A program made the translations under genes and the position numbers. From NCBI RefSeq assembly GCF_907164915.1, contig NC_061867.1:46162242-46226241 (forward strand): DNA of 64,000 bases, read 5' to 3'. Positions within the stretch are counted from its first letter, which is position 1; every line of letters starts with the position of its first letter. Below the pieces are notes generated by a model. The model was not told where the DNA came from and did not search any database. It worked only from the letters and a program-made list of their open reading frames with translations. This stretch comes from Impatiens glandulifera. Its lineage: Eukaryota > Streptophyta > Magnoliopsida > Ericales > Balsaminaceae. Below, piece by piece: positions 1-13,145 of the stretch.

Positions 1-1910
1 ATAAAACCTATGTTGAAATTTATCATCCTCGTGATCATACTCATCCCAACTATAGGAGTTGTATAATTCATCCCAATCGGACTTTATCTCCAAAATCTTC
101 GACTTATGAAACTTTGACTCCAACTCTTTGTGATTCATCCAAATATTCCAACAACCCTTCAAATCTAACAACTCCAAAATTCAGACGCTTTTCAATAATC
201 TGCATCTCTGTCCCTCCACGATATATATGATATCACTAACTTCTTAAGATTCAGCATCAAGTCGGCAATGGCTAATGCCTCGTCGTCTTGACAAACCTTA
301 TTTTGAATATCAGATTGGTGCATTTTTCTACCAAGAGATGTAAGTTGTCGACAATTCTTTCCCATAGCCAAAAGAGTTTGATGTCACGAGCTAAAACTCG
401 ACCCGTGTGGCACTAGGCTAGATCGACTCAGATTCTAATAAGTCTTTTTAGACAATGCAAAAAAAAAATTAGAAAAGTAAAAAACTTGAGAATAAAAATT
501 GTATTGATTGAATACTTGTTATTTATAAAGTAATACTTTGAGGTATTTATAGAACTAATTTCAATTAACTACATTTATGATACAAACTAACTATCATATT
601 AATGATATAATGCCCCCAACTTCTCCAATGCTTCTAGAATATTCTTTGTCGTGAGCTTACTTAGACGATTGGGCCTCCCTTAAGCTAGAGAGATTAGCGC
701 ACTCTGATCCAAGACTCCAATAAACCTCTACATCCTCTTGAATGGACCGTGACACTAATGGGCCGTAACACCCCTATTTTATAGGAGTAGCTCAAATCCA
801 ATGAGGCGACGGAGGAGAACATGCGTGCTACACATTTTAACACTTCGTCGCTCATGTCACTTCTAATCAATTGCAATGTTCTTACAGAATATTACTGTAA
901 GAAAAAAAAATACATATTTGACTATTATAATTTTAAATAATCACTCAAAGAATGTGAAAATTATATAACTAATTAATTGTCCACAATGAAGGAGATGATG
1001 GCATACCACATCGTTTCGTTTAGAAGCTGAGAACATGCGCATAGAAACCAACACTTTATTCACCAGCATTCAACGAGACATAATATATTCAATGAGAATT
1101 AAACTTGAGATCTGAAATAATTAAAATAAAATTAAATAAATAATAATAAAAAAAATATTAATAACTTTGAATACACCCTTCAAAGACTAATTAATATATC
1201 AATTGTCACATTTAAATTCAATAAAATTTATATTTATATTAATTTAATAGACAAGAATTATAATAAGTTCATTATTATAAAAGTATTAAATGATGATTTT
1301 TTTTAATGACAAAGATTAGAGTGATATTATATAAGATTACAACTAATTTAACTTAATTCACAATATATAAGCAAACACATTTAACTTGAGAATTTCGAAG
1401 AAAACATAATAAAAAAAATTGAATATAGATAAACATAACACATTGTATCTTAAGACGAAATAATTTATCAATTAAAGTAATGAACGGATAATCTTTAAAC
1501 TTTCAATTTGATTATAGAAAAAAAAAGATCAATAATGTATCGAAGATAACTTATATTTGGGATTTCTCTCAAAATTTGGACTCATTAAAGTTGGTCCACG
1601 AGGATCTACAACTACAACTATGGTTGTCATGTGCATTAGAATTTGACATATATTTATTGATCTAAAGACTAATTTAAAAATAAAAATATATTTTAGAATT
1701 ATAAATTAGAAAAGACGAATAAAGCGAATCGTGAACCAATGAAATATGTAGATAATGAAAAAGTTTATTTAGTTGGGATTGAATACCATTAACACAACCA
1801 TTAGAAGGGGATAACTTTCCTATCGATACACGAATAAAAAATTCAATTAATACTATCATGTTCTTCTTTCAAATCCGGGAATGGTTAGAAAGAAATAATC
1901 GATATGAAAG
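1..1910. other. AT-rich intergenic DNA, no gene recognised
   Basis: No reading frame here looks like a protein I know; the short open frames are AT-rich noise. The stretch around 350-800 is less AT-rich than its surroundings and may be an old retroelement end, but I could not find matching ends or a coding domain. Confidence 0.5.
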
Positions 1911-1915
1911 GAACA

Positions 1916-2034
1916 GCGGGATTAATAGAACATATGGAGGCGGGCGAACAACGGGAGTAATAGAACATATGGAGGTAGGCGAACATATGGAGGCGGGCGA
2001 ACAACGGGAGTAATAGAACATATGGAGGCGGCAA
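1916..2034. repeat. Short minisatellite (about 3-4 units)
   Basis: The phrase GAACATATGGAGGCGGGCGA recurs with small changes four times in about 120 bp, twice preceded by GGGAGTAATA. It is clearly richer in G than its surroundings. One unit carries GGAGGTAGGC in place of GGAGGCGGGC. No coding potential is seen. Confidence 0.8.
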
Positions 2035-2049
2035 GCTTAATATTTTATT

Positions 2050-3960
2050 AGGGTTTGCGAAATTCTTATTTATAGAGAACTTAATATTGTTAATGGGCCA
2101 ATTTAAGAAACCCTAAACCACATTTTCGGCCCACACATTTGGAAAGTAGTGATGGTAGACCCTTTTCAAATCATTTATAGCAAGAGATAGGAAACACTAC
2201 CTTGGTAATCATTTAATGGTAAAAAAAGAATAGCAGAAAGCTTACTTTTTAAAAAAATGAAAGAGAATATTAATTTAGGATTGTAATTTGAAAGATCAAC
2301 ATATTATGACTATTTTTTTTTTAATAGAGGGTCTTTATTTGTAGTGAATATTTATAATATTTATCTTAAATCTTGCATAAATTTATAAGTCAAAACTGAA
2401 ATCTATTATATATATTATAATCCTTAATAATTTATAATATGACTATACATATTTTCATTAAAAAAAAATTTATGTGAATGTTAATAAATATGAATATTTG
2501 AGGACGGAGGGAATATATTGGTCAACCAAGATTTTATATTAATTAATATATACTCGTGCAAATATATCTGAAATTAAAGATATATCGAAAATATTATATC
2601 GTAATATATTGAAAATATTAAATTTTAAAATATATACCGAAAAAAGATAAAGTATGATACCAATACTAAAATTATTTGTACGATAAAGTTATAAGATTTT
2701 CAAATAGTATTTATAAATTAATATATATATAAGAAAATAAATAGATTTAATATCAATATAAATATAAAAACATAATATTTAAAAATCAAATCAGAATATA
2801 ATTATCCTATAATATTAATTAATGTATCTTATATTTATATTGACGATAAAATTGAAAAAGATCGAACCAAACTTTCAATCTCTTGAAACGGTGAGAAGGG
2901 GTGAAACTAATACCCAATCCTTTCAATTATTATCAAAGATATTTTTACAATCTCATCCTCAACGGTTTCTAGTGAGTTTGTTTTTAGCTTGGGTAAAAGA
3001 TAGTTAATCTTTTTAGAAGCAATTTGAGTGGAGACATTAGTGTGCACAAATGATTGACTAAAAAGGAAATGAATTCAACTTAAAAAATTTAAAAATTGAT
3101 TATAGAAGTGTTAACTTGAATTGTTTAATGAAAATGAACCGATTAAAAAGATTGACAATTTCTTATTAATTTAGTCTAAATTAATAAATATTTATTATTA
3201 TTATCTTAAGTGAATGGTATTATATCAATTTATAAAAGATACAAATGAGATTGAAAACAGTTCTGAATCTCTCTTGTATCCATTTTAGTATAACTTAAAA
3301 TTTATACTTAGATTTATTCTCGATAATTTTAATATTTATAACTAAATTTAATTTTTAATATTGTTTAGTTTTTTAAAATGTTGAATTTAATAAAAATATT
3401 TTATTTTATGATAAATATCTTTAATTTTTAATTTTGTGTAACGTTTATGTAGTAATTATATTAAATTGTTTTTATGTTTAAGTTATTATATTTTTAGATA
3501 TGAATACCTTGTCGAAATTAATGTATACCAAAATTAAGGTAAAGTAAATGTATGTATTTTTCTATACCAAAACTTTAGGTAAATTATAAGGCATGAATAA
3601 AAAATCAAAATATACCGTTAGGTCCACATAAAATTGATAGTTTAAATGTGAACCAATATTTTTAGAAATTTATGAACTTAATAATTTATTATTTTTTTTT
3701 TCAATTTATATTTGTATTATTTTATTTTTCTCATAAATATTTTTATAAATTAATTATTTAAAAAATTAGTATACGGTAACAAGGTTTGTGCTTATAAGAT
3801 TATAAAAATAAACTTTTAAGGAAATATAATTAAATATTAAATCATATTTAAAATATCCTAATTTTAAGATTCACAACTCTTCTTTAAAGATTCAGTTATA
3901 TGCATAAATGATTAGTCTACAAATCCTTAAACATAAATTTGCATGTGGTATTTTTAATCA
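2050..3960. other. AT-rich intergenic DNA
   Basis: Mostly A/T with short homopolymers. I see no recognisable gene, RNA or bounded mobile element. Confidence 0.5.
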
Positions 3961-4020
3961 TAACTAGCATTTAACCCGTGTATTTGCACGAATAATAATA
4001 TAAAAAAATGTGAAAAAAAT

Positions 4021-4398
4021 TACGAATAACATTTTTAATTTTATTTTTAACCGTTTTAAGTTTATGGGTGGGTTAACCCACAATCCGACCTAAATATCTA
4101 TTTACTCAACATCATTATATATTAGTTAGTTAAAAAGTTGAACTTATATTAATATTAAAACGTCCCGCGTTTATCAAATTTGGTGTTGAATTTAAAATAT
4201 AAAGTCTTAGTAGCCTAGTTGGTTAAAGAGTTGTATTTGTTTTTGTTAGGTTGCAAGTTCGAAACATACCTCTAGAATTTTTAATTTTATTTTTAACCGT
4301 TTTAAATTTAAAGGTGGGTCAACCCACAATCCGACTCAAATATCCAAATTAACCACAGCTCTCGACCCGGCAATCCGGACACTTTAAAAATTAAACAT
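4021..4398 (+). repeat. tRNA-related SINE-like repeat, partly doubled
   Basis: A box-A-like TAGCCTAGTTGG (4211-4222) and a box-B-like AGTTCGAAAC (about 4255-4264) lie in the order and roughly at the distance of an RNA polymerase III promoter. The body, which includes the palindrome GTGGGTTAACCCAC, occurs before and again after this head. The same head and body occur at 51.75-52.23 kb, so this is a dispersed family. It could be a SINE or a piece of the Helitron family that contains it. Confidence 0.5.
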
Positions 4399-4399
4399 C

Positions 4400-4477
4400 A
4401 AGATTCCCACATTCATTCTTGGTATGGATGTATCCCATGGTTCTCCGGGCCAGTCTGATATACCATCAATTGCTGCG
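4400..4477 (+). pseudogene. ARGONAUTE4-clade PIWI exon fragment
   Basis: The frame from 4400 gives 26 residues ending in GMDVSHGSPGQSDIPSIAA, the signature of the PIWI domain in plant AGO4/6/9-type proteins, which bind 24-nt siRNAs for DNA methylation. The Asp of DVSHG is the first residue of the slicer triad. The frame continues V-I-L and then stops at TGA, but GCG is followed directly by GTAATT, a usable 5' splice site, and CAAG just before the homology could be a 3' splice site. No other AGO exon is visible within several kb on either strand, so this is an isolated exon-sized piece, most simply a captured fragment. The identification is strong; the capture mechanism is inferred. Confidence 0.75.
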
Positions 4478-4656
4478 GTAATTCTCTGATAATCCTAAAG
4501 CATTTTTACATATTTATACTTCTGGATATAATTATATAATTTTTACAAGAATACCTCCTTCAAATTTGTTGAAAAGTTCCCTTTATTTTCTGGCCCGGAC
4601 CCCTTTTTAGACCGTCTGTCTCCTGAAAAACCTGCTTATCCTTCACTTTTGGGGCC

Positions 4657-4704
4657 ACCCACTCATTCAATCACTTGCTTACCCACTCATTCAATCACTT
4701 GCTT
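4657..4704. repeat. 24 bp perfect tandem duplication
   Basis: The 24-mer starting ACCCACTCATTC is present twice head to tail (4657-4680, 4681-4704). It lies in a less AT-rich stretch (4560-4740) that reads as an open frame but matches no protein I recognise. It is probably part of the same captured DNA as the ARGONAUTE fragment. Confidence 0.8.
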
Positions 4705-4759
4705 GTGATTGCAGCCATTCCCCGAAAAGGGAGAGGATTATATATATACAGATACCATT

Positions 4760-7700
4760 AAGTCAGAGTAGTTTTAATAAAAAAAATAATTATAACAACA
4801 AATAGAAGAAAATTGTCCAGGATTGAATATAAACCCTAAACACTCCTTTCTTCTACCCGAATTTATGTGCTTTTAACAAATTTTGAGCCCAAATTGATTG
4901 TATAAAATACTTATACGACTCATTACACGGGATTAAAAAAAATAATTAATTTGGGGAAAAAATCATATCAATTCAGTTTAGACTTAATTATATTTTGGAC
5001 TAATTCTAAATAATAAATAAAACAAAAAAATTAAAAAAAAAATACAAAGATAGATGATAATAATAGTAATTGTAGTAATAAAAAATAATAATACATAAAT
5101 TACTATATTTAGAAATACTTCATGAAAAGCACAAACATAGTAGTTGAGTCATCCATCATAAAGTCGACTTTGTACTAGATGTATGAAATAATAAACACAT
5201 ACATCACACAATATAACTTAGCTTATGATAATTTGGCTTTGAATTTCAAGACACGATAACTAGTCACATACCTTGGAGTTGGTTCGTTCAAAAACTTATT
5301 ATATGCATCGCAATAAAATTGTTAGAAAAATTTTTTTAGACAGAAATTGAATGAGTAATATAACTAATTTATATTGTATATCCTATTAATGTTGCTTCAA
5401 TTATGATAGTACATTTCTCATCAAATTATTTCTATACAGGTAAGTTAGATATTTTATATAAACTTTATTTTTATTTACTAACACTTATGTAAACCTTATT
5501 TACTAACAACACTTATGTAAAGCTGAATGAATAAAATGTACATCATTTCAACCCTTGTTGAACTTTTACCTAATATCATAAGAGCTCTCACCTAATATTA
5601 GCATCTAAAAAAAGTTAATAATAATATATTAAGTTATTAAGACATCATATTTCCAAAATAAATTAAGTTGCGCAAACAACAAATGTATTTTTTAACATTT
5701 ATAAACGCTTAGAACCTACCTTTTAATGGCAAGTTAACTTCTAATAACGGGATATTGTAAAAAAGAAATTAGTGCTTGAAAATGAAGAAGTGCAAATTCA
5801 CCTTATAAACCACACAAATTAGGTACATAGTTATAAAAAAAACAAAAAAAAACAATATGGATAAAACTAAATTGCAAATAAATAAATTATAGGGAGAGAG
5901 AATTTAGAAGAGAATGACGTTGTACAATCTTCTGATTAACTAAAACAATAACAATTTTTTTTTCTTCTCTTTTCTTATTCTTTATCTTTTTTCGGTCAAT
6001 AATGTGATGATACGTCATTTTTTCTCAATTTTCCTCCCCTATTCGTCCTCTTTAATTTATTTGATTAATAATATTGTAACAATCACAGTTACATTCGTAT
6101 TTTCGTCGTCATGATTAGGTAAATCAAAACTTCCACACCAATGTAAAATTACATTAGTAACTAATGATGTCTAACTAATACCAAAAACTGTTAACCGAGC
6201 AAGAACCATACATCATACAATGATCAAAATTATATATAAAATCAATTAACATGAGTACATTTATTGTTATACCAAAAACTCTCATGTTAAATTCTTTGTT
6301 TTAGTGCATCGATCAACAACAGTTTCGTAGTTCGAGAATTGAAAACTAAACCTAAGTATTCCTCAGAATGTCATATATAAAGACGTATTGTTGTCCCTTA
6401 TGTTAACAACAAAACTCGCAAATCATATAGGTCATTGCAAACCTCCTAAATTTTTCAAGACCCGTTCACATCAGCTTTGTAACAATGGTTAGAGTGTCTG
6501 TATTCATTTGTTTGACAAACAACAACAGTAATTGTCAAGCAATTTGTTACGACTTGTTTCGTAAGATGTGTTTATGGGTTCAAGAATCAAGTTCTTGATC
6601 TTAGGACCGGTGGAAATTCTATAATCAAAGGGCAGCGGAAAGTTTTGATAGAGAATTTGGAGGGAGGGATAGAAGAACCAAGGGTGCGAAGAGAAATATT
6701 GTTGGTTTATACCAAACAGTCCATAATAATAATAATAGACGAATAGGGGCGAAGTCACATCTTCATCATTCTATTCATGGGTTCTTGGGGAAGAAAGATC
6801 AGTCTTATATAGGTGATGCCTTGTCCCAAAATATTCGGTTACAACAATAACTAGAAAATAACAGAATTCGGTTTGTAAAGTAGAAAAGGAAAGCAAAACA
6901 AAATAATAAAACAACAAAACAGAAATCTGACCCATGTGCACCATAGGACCGAGACCGGGTGTCGAGAAAGGTTGCTGGAATTTATTCTAGGACCGAGGCC
7001 TTGATTTTAGACCCTAGCACAATCAAACCGATTTCTCACCACCAACAAATTTCAATAATGGAAAGTATACTTACTGATGCCATAGGAGCCAAGAGATGGG
7101 AACTTCAATCATATGATACTATCAACTAAAAGTGGAAGAGAATCCATGTAAACAAAATCAATTTTAATTCATATTTGCAATCTATCTTACTTCTATTGGA
7201 CATGATGATGCGCCTTTAGGGAAGAAACGTACAACTTCTCTCGTCTGTTAAATGGTGAAAATGGGGATCATGAATGTTTGATTTTTTCAGTCAAAAGTCC
7301 TTATTATCTTTATCACTTGTTAGAAAGACCTCCTAAATTGGATTTTTTTTATTCGAGTTGGGCTGAAAGAAGATATACAAAGTAACTTAATATTCACAAA
7401 TAGAGATCTTAGATCACATATAAATTATACTGTACTGAAATTTTTTAGTAATATCTTCAACTTCTCTAACCAAAGAAACAATTATAAAATAAAGAAGAAA
7501 GCAATTAAAACCAAACATAAATAGACATATCCCAATTTTGAAGCAAGAGAAAGTGAAAGAAAAACATATATTTTTAAGAATAATTGCTATTAAAGACAAT
7601 CAAAACAAGAGGGAAAAAATAAAAATAGAAATAGACTTTTATTTTCTTTTTAATGAATAACAGAACCGAAGATGAAGATGAATATATATATATATATGGA

Positions 7701-8030
7701 TCACTCTCCACCTTTCCTTATAATGTTCTTATATCATCCCTCAATTACAGAAATCAAATTTGTATTGATGTGCAAATACTCAAATATAAAAGAAAATAGG
7801 TAAAATAGGTAAATAAGTTCAAAAGTAATAAATTTAAGTTCTCCCATGATCATAAATATTAATATTTTTCAGCACTCTTAGTGTAATACCATGTCGTGTT
7901 GAAAGTCCATAAAGAAAATGAATCTTTGTATTAAATACTAACCTTAGCTTAGTTGACATTATAGATGGGAGTAGGCAACCACTTCCATCTCCAATCACAA
8001 ACAAATCAAAGTCATATTAGATTTTTTTTA
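4760..8030. other. Intergenic DNA with unassigned repeats
   Basis: No intact gene. The stretch about 6480-7030 is less AT-rich and, on the minus strand, starts with a TATA-like CTATATAAGAC (about 6808-6818) followed by an open frame with no known domain. It could be an LTR or an old promoter region, but I found no partner copy or target duplication. The rest is AT-rich, with small (AT)n runs such as the one near 7684-7698. Confidence 0.4.
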
Positions 8031-8039
8031 TATTTTGTT

Positions 8040-10506
8040 TTTTAAATTACTTAACGTTATTATATTAATATTCCAAAAAATGGGAAAAAACTAAATGAGT
8101 TTCTGTATTTTCCTAGACAAGCCTAGGAAAATTAAGTTCGTTACGGTCTAAAAACAAATGAATTATAAACAATAATCGGAATTACAAACAAATTTAAATT
8201 GTGTTTATCTCGCTAAAAAAATAGTGTCTTTAGTGACTTCCGGATATGATACCTTCCAGTTCCTGTAGAGATTTCAATTTTGTTCGTTTTTCGGGGCTCT
8301 TCTCTACGTCTGGATGTTTGCGCTACAGTCAGTTACAATATCATCTCAGGTCTGCTCTAGACTTCTTTGATTCCTCGAGAATGCCCTCGCGTTTCTGTCC
8401 CACCAGATATTATAATTGTTGAGCCAAATCTGCATTTGAAAATCTTTGACTTAAACTTTTTGCCCTTCGTTTTTTCACAACTACTTCCTTGATTTCTTTC
8501 CAGTCTCTCGAAAATTTGGTCGTCTCCATATTTTTTGCAAATTTATTCCAAAAAATTTCGAGGCAAATGAACAGTTCCAGAAGAGATGATCAGTTGTTTC
8601 TTCATTCCCTTCACATATCAGACAACTTGAATCCGGAATTTCCATGTACTTCCTAACGCGATCTCTCGTATTTAGCCTTTCAGGAAATGCAAGTCATAGG
8701 ATGAATTGGTGTCTCGGGATAACCTTTGACGACTAGACCAGATTAGCCCAATCAACTGTTTGCTCCTTCTCACAGATGGTGTTCCACACTTTGCTTGAAA
8801 TCATCTTCCCATTTTCCTCGGCTTTCCATCTATGTGTGTCTGTTTTTTGGTTGAATTAAATGTTACTGATATGCTCGAGAATGCGCTGCCCCACCGGTAT
8901 TCGTCTAAGGAGCGAATTATATAGCCCGTCTTAAATGTCTCTAACCTTGGCAGTTAGGCAGTCTCGTCTGATCCTCACGTTTCTGAATTCCTCTTTATTG
9001 ATTAGCGATTGGTCCTCATACCATGGATCATGCCAAAAACAGTGTGTTTATGTCGTCTCTCCAGCTAATATCAAAAAGTCTTGCAATATTGTTTTTAGCT
9101 TAAAAATTTCTCTTAACGACCATCCCAGACCTTCGCTTATTTTGGATGTCCAAATGATTGATTCGTGTTTCATAAACCGAGTGTGGACCCACTTGATCTA
9201 GAGTGATTCTTGTTTGCTCTCAATGGCTCATATGTGCTTATACGTCAACGATTTATTCCATTCAACACAATTCTTCAGTCAGCGCCTTCTTCCTTTGGTT
9301 TGCAAAGTGCGGTCCACTTAACCTTCTTCTCGCCTCTCCCGCTGCTTCCCCAAATGAAGTTTCTCATTAGCGCGTCAAGTTCTTTCATTACCTTCTTCGG
9401 GAGCACAAGTTGCTACGACTAGTAACCAATAATTTCCATTATCACGCTTTTGACCAGCTCAATTCTTCCCGCGTATGTAAGTTTCTTTGTTGCCCATCCG
9501 AAAATTGAGTTCTTCACTTTCTCGATTAGTGGTCTACAGTGCGAGATTTGGATATGTTTTGTCGTGAGTGGTATTCCTAAGTATCTTACCAGGAAGCTTC
9601 CTTCTGCGATTCTCATGATGTTGTAGATGTTTTCTTTCGTTTCCTCTTTTACTCCTCCGTAGAATGCCAAGCTCTTGTTCTCATTGATAGTCAAACATGT
9701 AACCTTAGAAAAAATGTTAGTGTAACTCTTATAGTTTTATGGAATCTACGTCAGCATGCGCGAGAATGAACAAATCGTTAGTAAAGCATAAATGGGTGAT
9801 CTCCTCCTCCAAACATAATGGGTGGAAGATGTATGGTCGATTCTTTCGAAACGTCATAAAGACGCTCTCAAAGATTGCCATAATGACGAAAAAAAGGTAA
9901 GATGATAGGGGATCTCCCTCCCTCACGCCATTTTCACCCTTAAAGTAGCCTATGTGGATACCATTGACGTTAACTACAAACGATAGGTAGAAACGCATTG
10001 CATGATCCATTCAATAAAAATCATGGGAAACCCCGATACGACCATAAAGTCCTGAATGATTTCCCATTTAACAGAATCAATGGCTTTTTTATATCAATTT
10101 TGAAAGCCACTCTCGGAGATATTTTTCTCTTCCCATAACTTTTGAGGAGGTTTTGCATGAGCAGAATATTATGTGAGATAGTTCAACCGGGAATGAATGT
10201 AGATTGATTTAAACTAACAATTTTACCAATGAAATTTTTAAATCTTATAAAAGAATTTTTAAAATTATTTTGTAAACGACATTGCAGCATGAAATCGGTC
10301 TGAAACCTTGAATCTTTTCGGGAACTGAGATTTTGGGTATAAGAGTCAAGACTGTGGTGTTCCACTGCTTGAGCATCTTCCTGTTCTTAAAGAATTTTAG
10401 AACCCCTTCTGTAATATCGTGACCCACAATCGACCAATTTTCTTTAAAGAATTGAGCATTAAAACCGTCTGGACCCGGGCTTTTATTACCGTTGATATTA
10501 GATTTC
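8040..10506 (-). mobile_element. Decayed L1-type LINE, 5'-truncated
   Basis: Minus-strand frames give the reverse transcriptase of a plant L1-like LINE in broken pieces. From high to low coordinates these are the SPGPDGF box (about 10470), a motif A region with a frameshift (about 10085), the GVREGDPLSSYLF region (about 9915), a damaged active site, the YLGIPL region, and the GWATKKLTYAGRIELVK region (about 9480). A zinc-binding RT tail, C-L-I-C...H-L-F...C, lies near 8560-8640. The endonuclease half is missing. The catalytic FADD box reads FTND (about 9775), so the enzyme would be dead. The AT-rich 3' tail ends near 8040; I found no clear target duplication. Confidence 0.85.
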
Positions 10507-10737
10507 ATCTACATTGCACTTGGTTAGCTCGACATAAGTTGACATCTTTCTCACCATGATTAACCAATTAAACCTCAAGAAAAACAAATATAATAAGTCC
10601 AATACAATGCAAGCCAACTTTAATGTATCAACCACATCTACATATCCATCTAGTAAGTGAGAGCTAACCCAACAAATGAAAATTCCAACAATTAAATGAT
10701 TAATTAACATAAAATCCATAAAAGCTAGCTTTATTTT
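10507..10737. other. Short spacer between two dead retroelements
   Basis: AT-rich sequence between the truncated 5' edge of the LINE and the first recognisable copia codon. No feature seen. It may be decayed sequence of either element. Confidence 0.4.
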
Positions 10738-11560
10738 ATGTGTACAAACTTTACAAAACACTATATGGACTCAAGCAAGATCTCAATGAATGGTATACTA
10801 TCTTGAAATATTCCCTTCTTTACATTGGTTTTCAAGAATTCAAAAACGATTCTTCTTTATTCATATACCACTCTCCACAAATTACATCGTTATTTTTTGT
10901 TTACGTGGATGATATTACATTCACTAGAAATTCTTCCTCTCACATCTTCTCCATCATCTCTCAATTTAACCACATTTCCCTTATTAAAGATTTAGGTCCA
11001 ATATACTATTTTCTCAAGATTGAATCTCATCGATCTACTTCTGGAATTTTTCTCTCTCAATCAAAATATATCCATGACATTCTTATCCAAGCCAATATGA
11101 GTGCGACAAAAATAACATTAAAGTCCCCAGCTAACAGAGCACTCAAAACCTCTTAATACTTTAATCTCTCATGGGTCATCTTTATCTCTCTATGATGGAG
11201 ACACTCTTTTTGAGCCATTTCCATATCACTTCATTGTTGGGGCTCTCCAATATTTGACGCATACTCAACCTGAACTAGAATTTGTTGTCAAGCGTGTCTG
11301 CAACTCATGGAGTCTCATACCACCACTCATTGGTCTGTAGTTGAAATAATATTAGAATATCTTCATAATACTCTTCATCCTAGACTTCTCATTCGTCCAT
11401 CACCTTCTCTTGATTTATTTACTTTTTTTAATTATGACTATGCTAGTTGTTCGGACGATCGTCCCTCCACAACTGACTACTGTATATTTTTGTTGACAGT
11501 TTTATCTTTTGGAGTTTAAAAAACAATAGGTCATAGATCGGTCTAGCACCGAGTCAAAAT
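10738..11560 (+). pseudogene. Ty1/copia reverse transcriptase-RNase H remnant
   Basis: The frame opens with VYKLYKTLYGLKQ, the start of a typical copia reverse transcriptase block, and contains the catalytic box YVDD intact (10902-10913). It is open to a stop at 11154-11156. Beyond that, further pieces in shifted frames match the usual downstream order: a GALQYLTHTQPE-like segment (about 11240) and a YASCSDDRPSTTDYCIF segment of RNase H (about 11440-11500). At least one stop and several frameshifts break the frame, and no integrase, gag or LTR is present, so it cannot be functional. The copia assignment is firm; the original borders are lost. Confidence 0.85.
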
Positions 11561-12789
11561 ATTGAGTTCTATCTCCGCTCCATTTTTAAATAGTTTTCCG
11601 AGGGTTGTTACTTAGTTTTATATAAACTCACTTGCAGGTATGCCCTTCTAAATAATTTTGTACAATTATTTACACAATCTAAACTTATCCTTGTTTAGGA
11701 CCCCTTGACTACTAATTAAAGGAAATAAATGTTATAAGTGAATTTATCATAGCCAGACTTTGTTTATTTTAATAAAAACAAACCGTCCTTAGGCGGGCGT
11801 AAAGAACATAGCGCGAAAGCCCTTTTCCGAACGTTATCAAACAATGAACTCCTTTATAGAAACTCTAGTATAAATATGTTTGTACACGTATAATTTTATT
11901 GATTTTCATCAAATAATTTGGCGACTCTGATTTCAAATAAATAATTTTTTTAATTAATTATATCTAATTGATATAAACCGGGTTCTGGTTAAATTATTAT
12001 TTAACTCCCTAGATTATTGAATTTTGAACAAGAATTAATTATTTTTACATAATTAATTTCTAGCGCTCCAGGTATTGTGAAAATCATTAAAAAACTAAAT
12101 ATTTTATTTTAAAAGATGTTTGTCACGCAAACTAAGGTTGAAAAGCATCGAACCTCGAGCCTCCCCGTGATATTCTCCCCGTATTACCACGCGTCCACAA
12201 CACATGCTAAGTTACGGAAGGGGAGCGATTCCTAGGGGTTACAAATTTAAAATATTATTTGTTTGAAATATATGATTTTTATTTTTAAAATCAATAAAAA
12301 GGTATATGCGTACAAACGTATTTTTTACCCTAGTTCTGTTTGGTTCTTAGTTTGGTGATACTCGGGAAAGGGTTTTCACGCTTTATACTTCATACCCGTT
12401 TTAAAAACGGTCTCTACTTTATAAAATCTTGACTTTTAAAAATTGGTTGTATAACGTTTTATTTAAACCAATTATTCTTTGAGTCCTAGACATGCATAAG
12501 TTTTTGTGTATTTGATATTGTAACAACAATATTTAAATGTTGGTACATTTTGTTGATGGTGATGGTTAGGGAGGAATATATACTTGAAGAATGTCAGTAT
12601 AAAAGACATTAGGGTATAAAAATAAATCACAAGCGAGCCTTTATCAAATTATTATTTTTTGGAAATATTCCAAAAGTATTTTGAAAACATTTTCTATTTT
12701 TTTGAAATTTTTAGAAAATGGTTTGAAATCCCAAAATTACAAAAAATAATTTTGGAAATTGAAAAACGCAACCAAACAGACCATAGGAC

Positions 12790-13145
12790 CGGTGTCCTCA
12801 CTCTTGGGTTTTCATCGATCGAGATCTATAACCCTCGGTTCTGGGTTGGGGATCCTCGATCGGGGTTAGAATTCTCGGTTGGGTGCTAAAGCCTCCTGAT
12901 CCTAAGGTTAAAATCCTCGGTCGGACTCTTCAGTCTTTGGTTCGAAAATCCTCGGTCGGATGTCAAAAAATTTTGGTTAGACCACTTAGTCCTAACTAAA
13001 ATTCCTCGGTCGAACCTCTCGGTCCTAGCTGAAATTTTTCGTTGGATCTCTCAGTCCTGACTGAAATTCCTCAGTCCTTGCCAGAATTTATCGGTCGACC
13101 CTCTCGATCCTAGCCAGAATTTCTCAGTCGGACATGTCGGTCCTC
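12790..13145. repeat. Imperfect tandem repeat, CTCGGTCGGAC-type units
   Basis: About nine diverged units of roughly 35-50 bp, each built on a core like CCTCGGTCGGAC, then CTCTCGGTCCTAGC, then TGAAATT. The array sits inside the possible gypsy remnant; such arrays are common in untranslated parts of large LTR elements. A related phrase, GGACCGAG, also occurs near 6945-6995. Confidence 0.75.

Larger units (their letters stand above)
3964..4752 (-). mobile_element. Probable small non-autonomous Helitron
   Basis: Read on the minus strand, the left edge ends in CTAG (3967-3964). It is preceded seven bases earlier by a hairpin, TTCGTG-CAAATA-CACGGG (six pairs, two of them G-T), and is followed by T. 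This is the known Helitron 3' terminus (hairpin, then CTRR, inserted between A and T). The best candidate 5' end on the minus strand starts TCTGTATATATATAATCC at 4752 with an A before it, as the A^TC rule expects. The element would be 789 bp, with no Rep/helicase, and would carry tRNA-like repeats and an ARGONAUTE exon. The 3' end is the stronger evidence; the 5' end is inferred. Confidence 0.45.

Noticed and set aside
8935..9422. Two plus-strand frames of 88 and 70 codons
   Set aside because: They are antisense to the decayed LINE reverse transcriptase on the minus strand.
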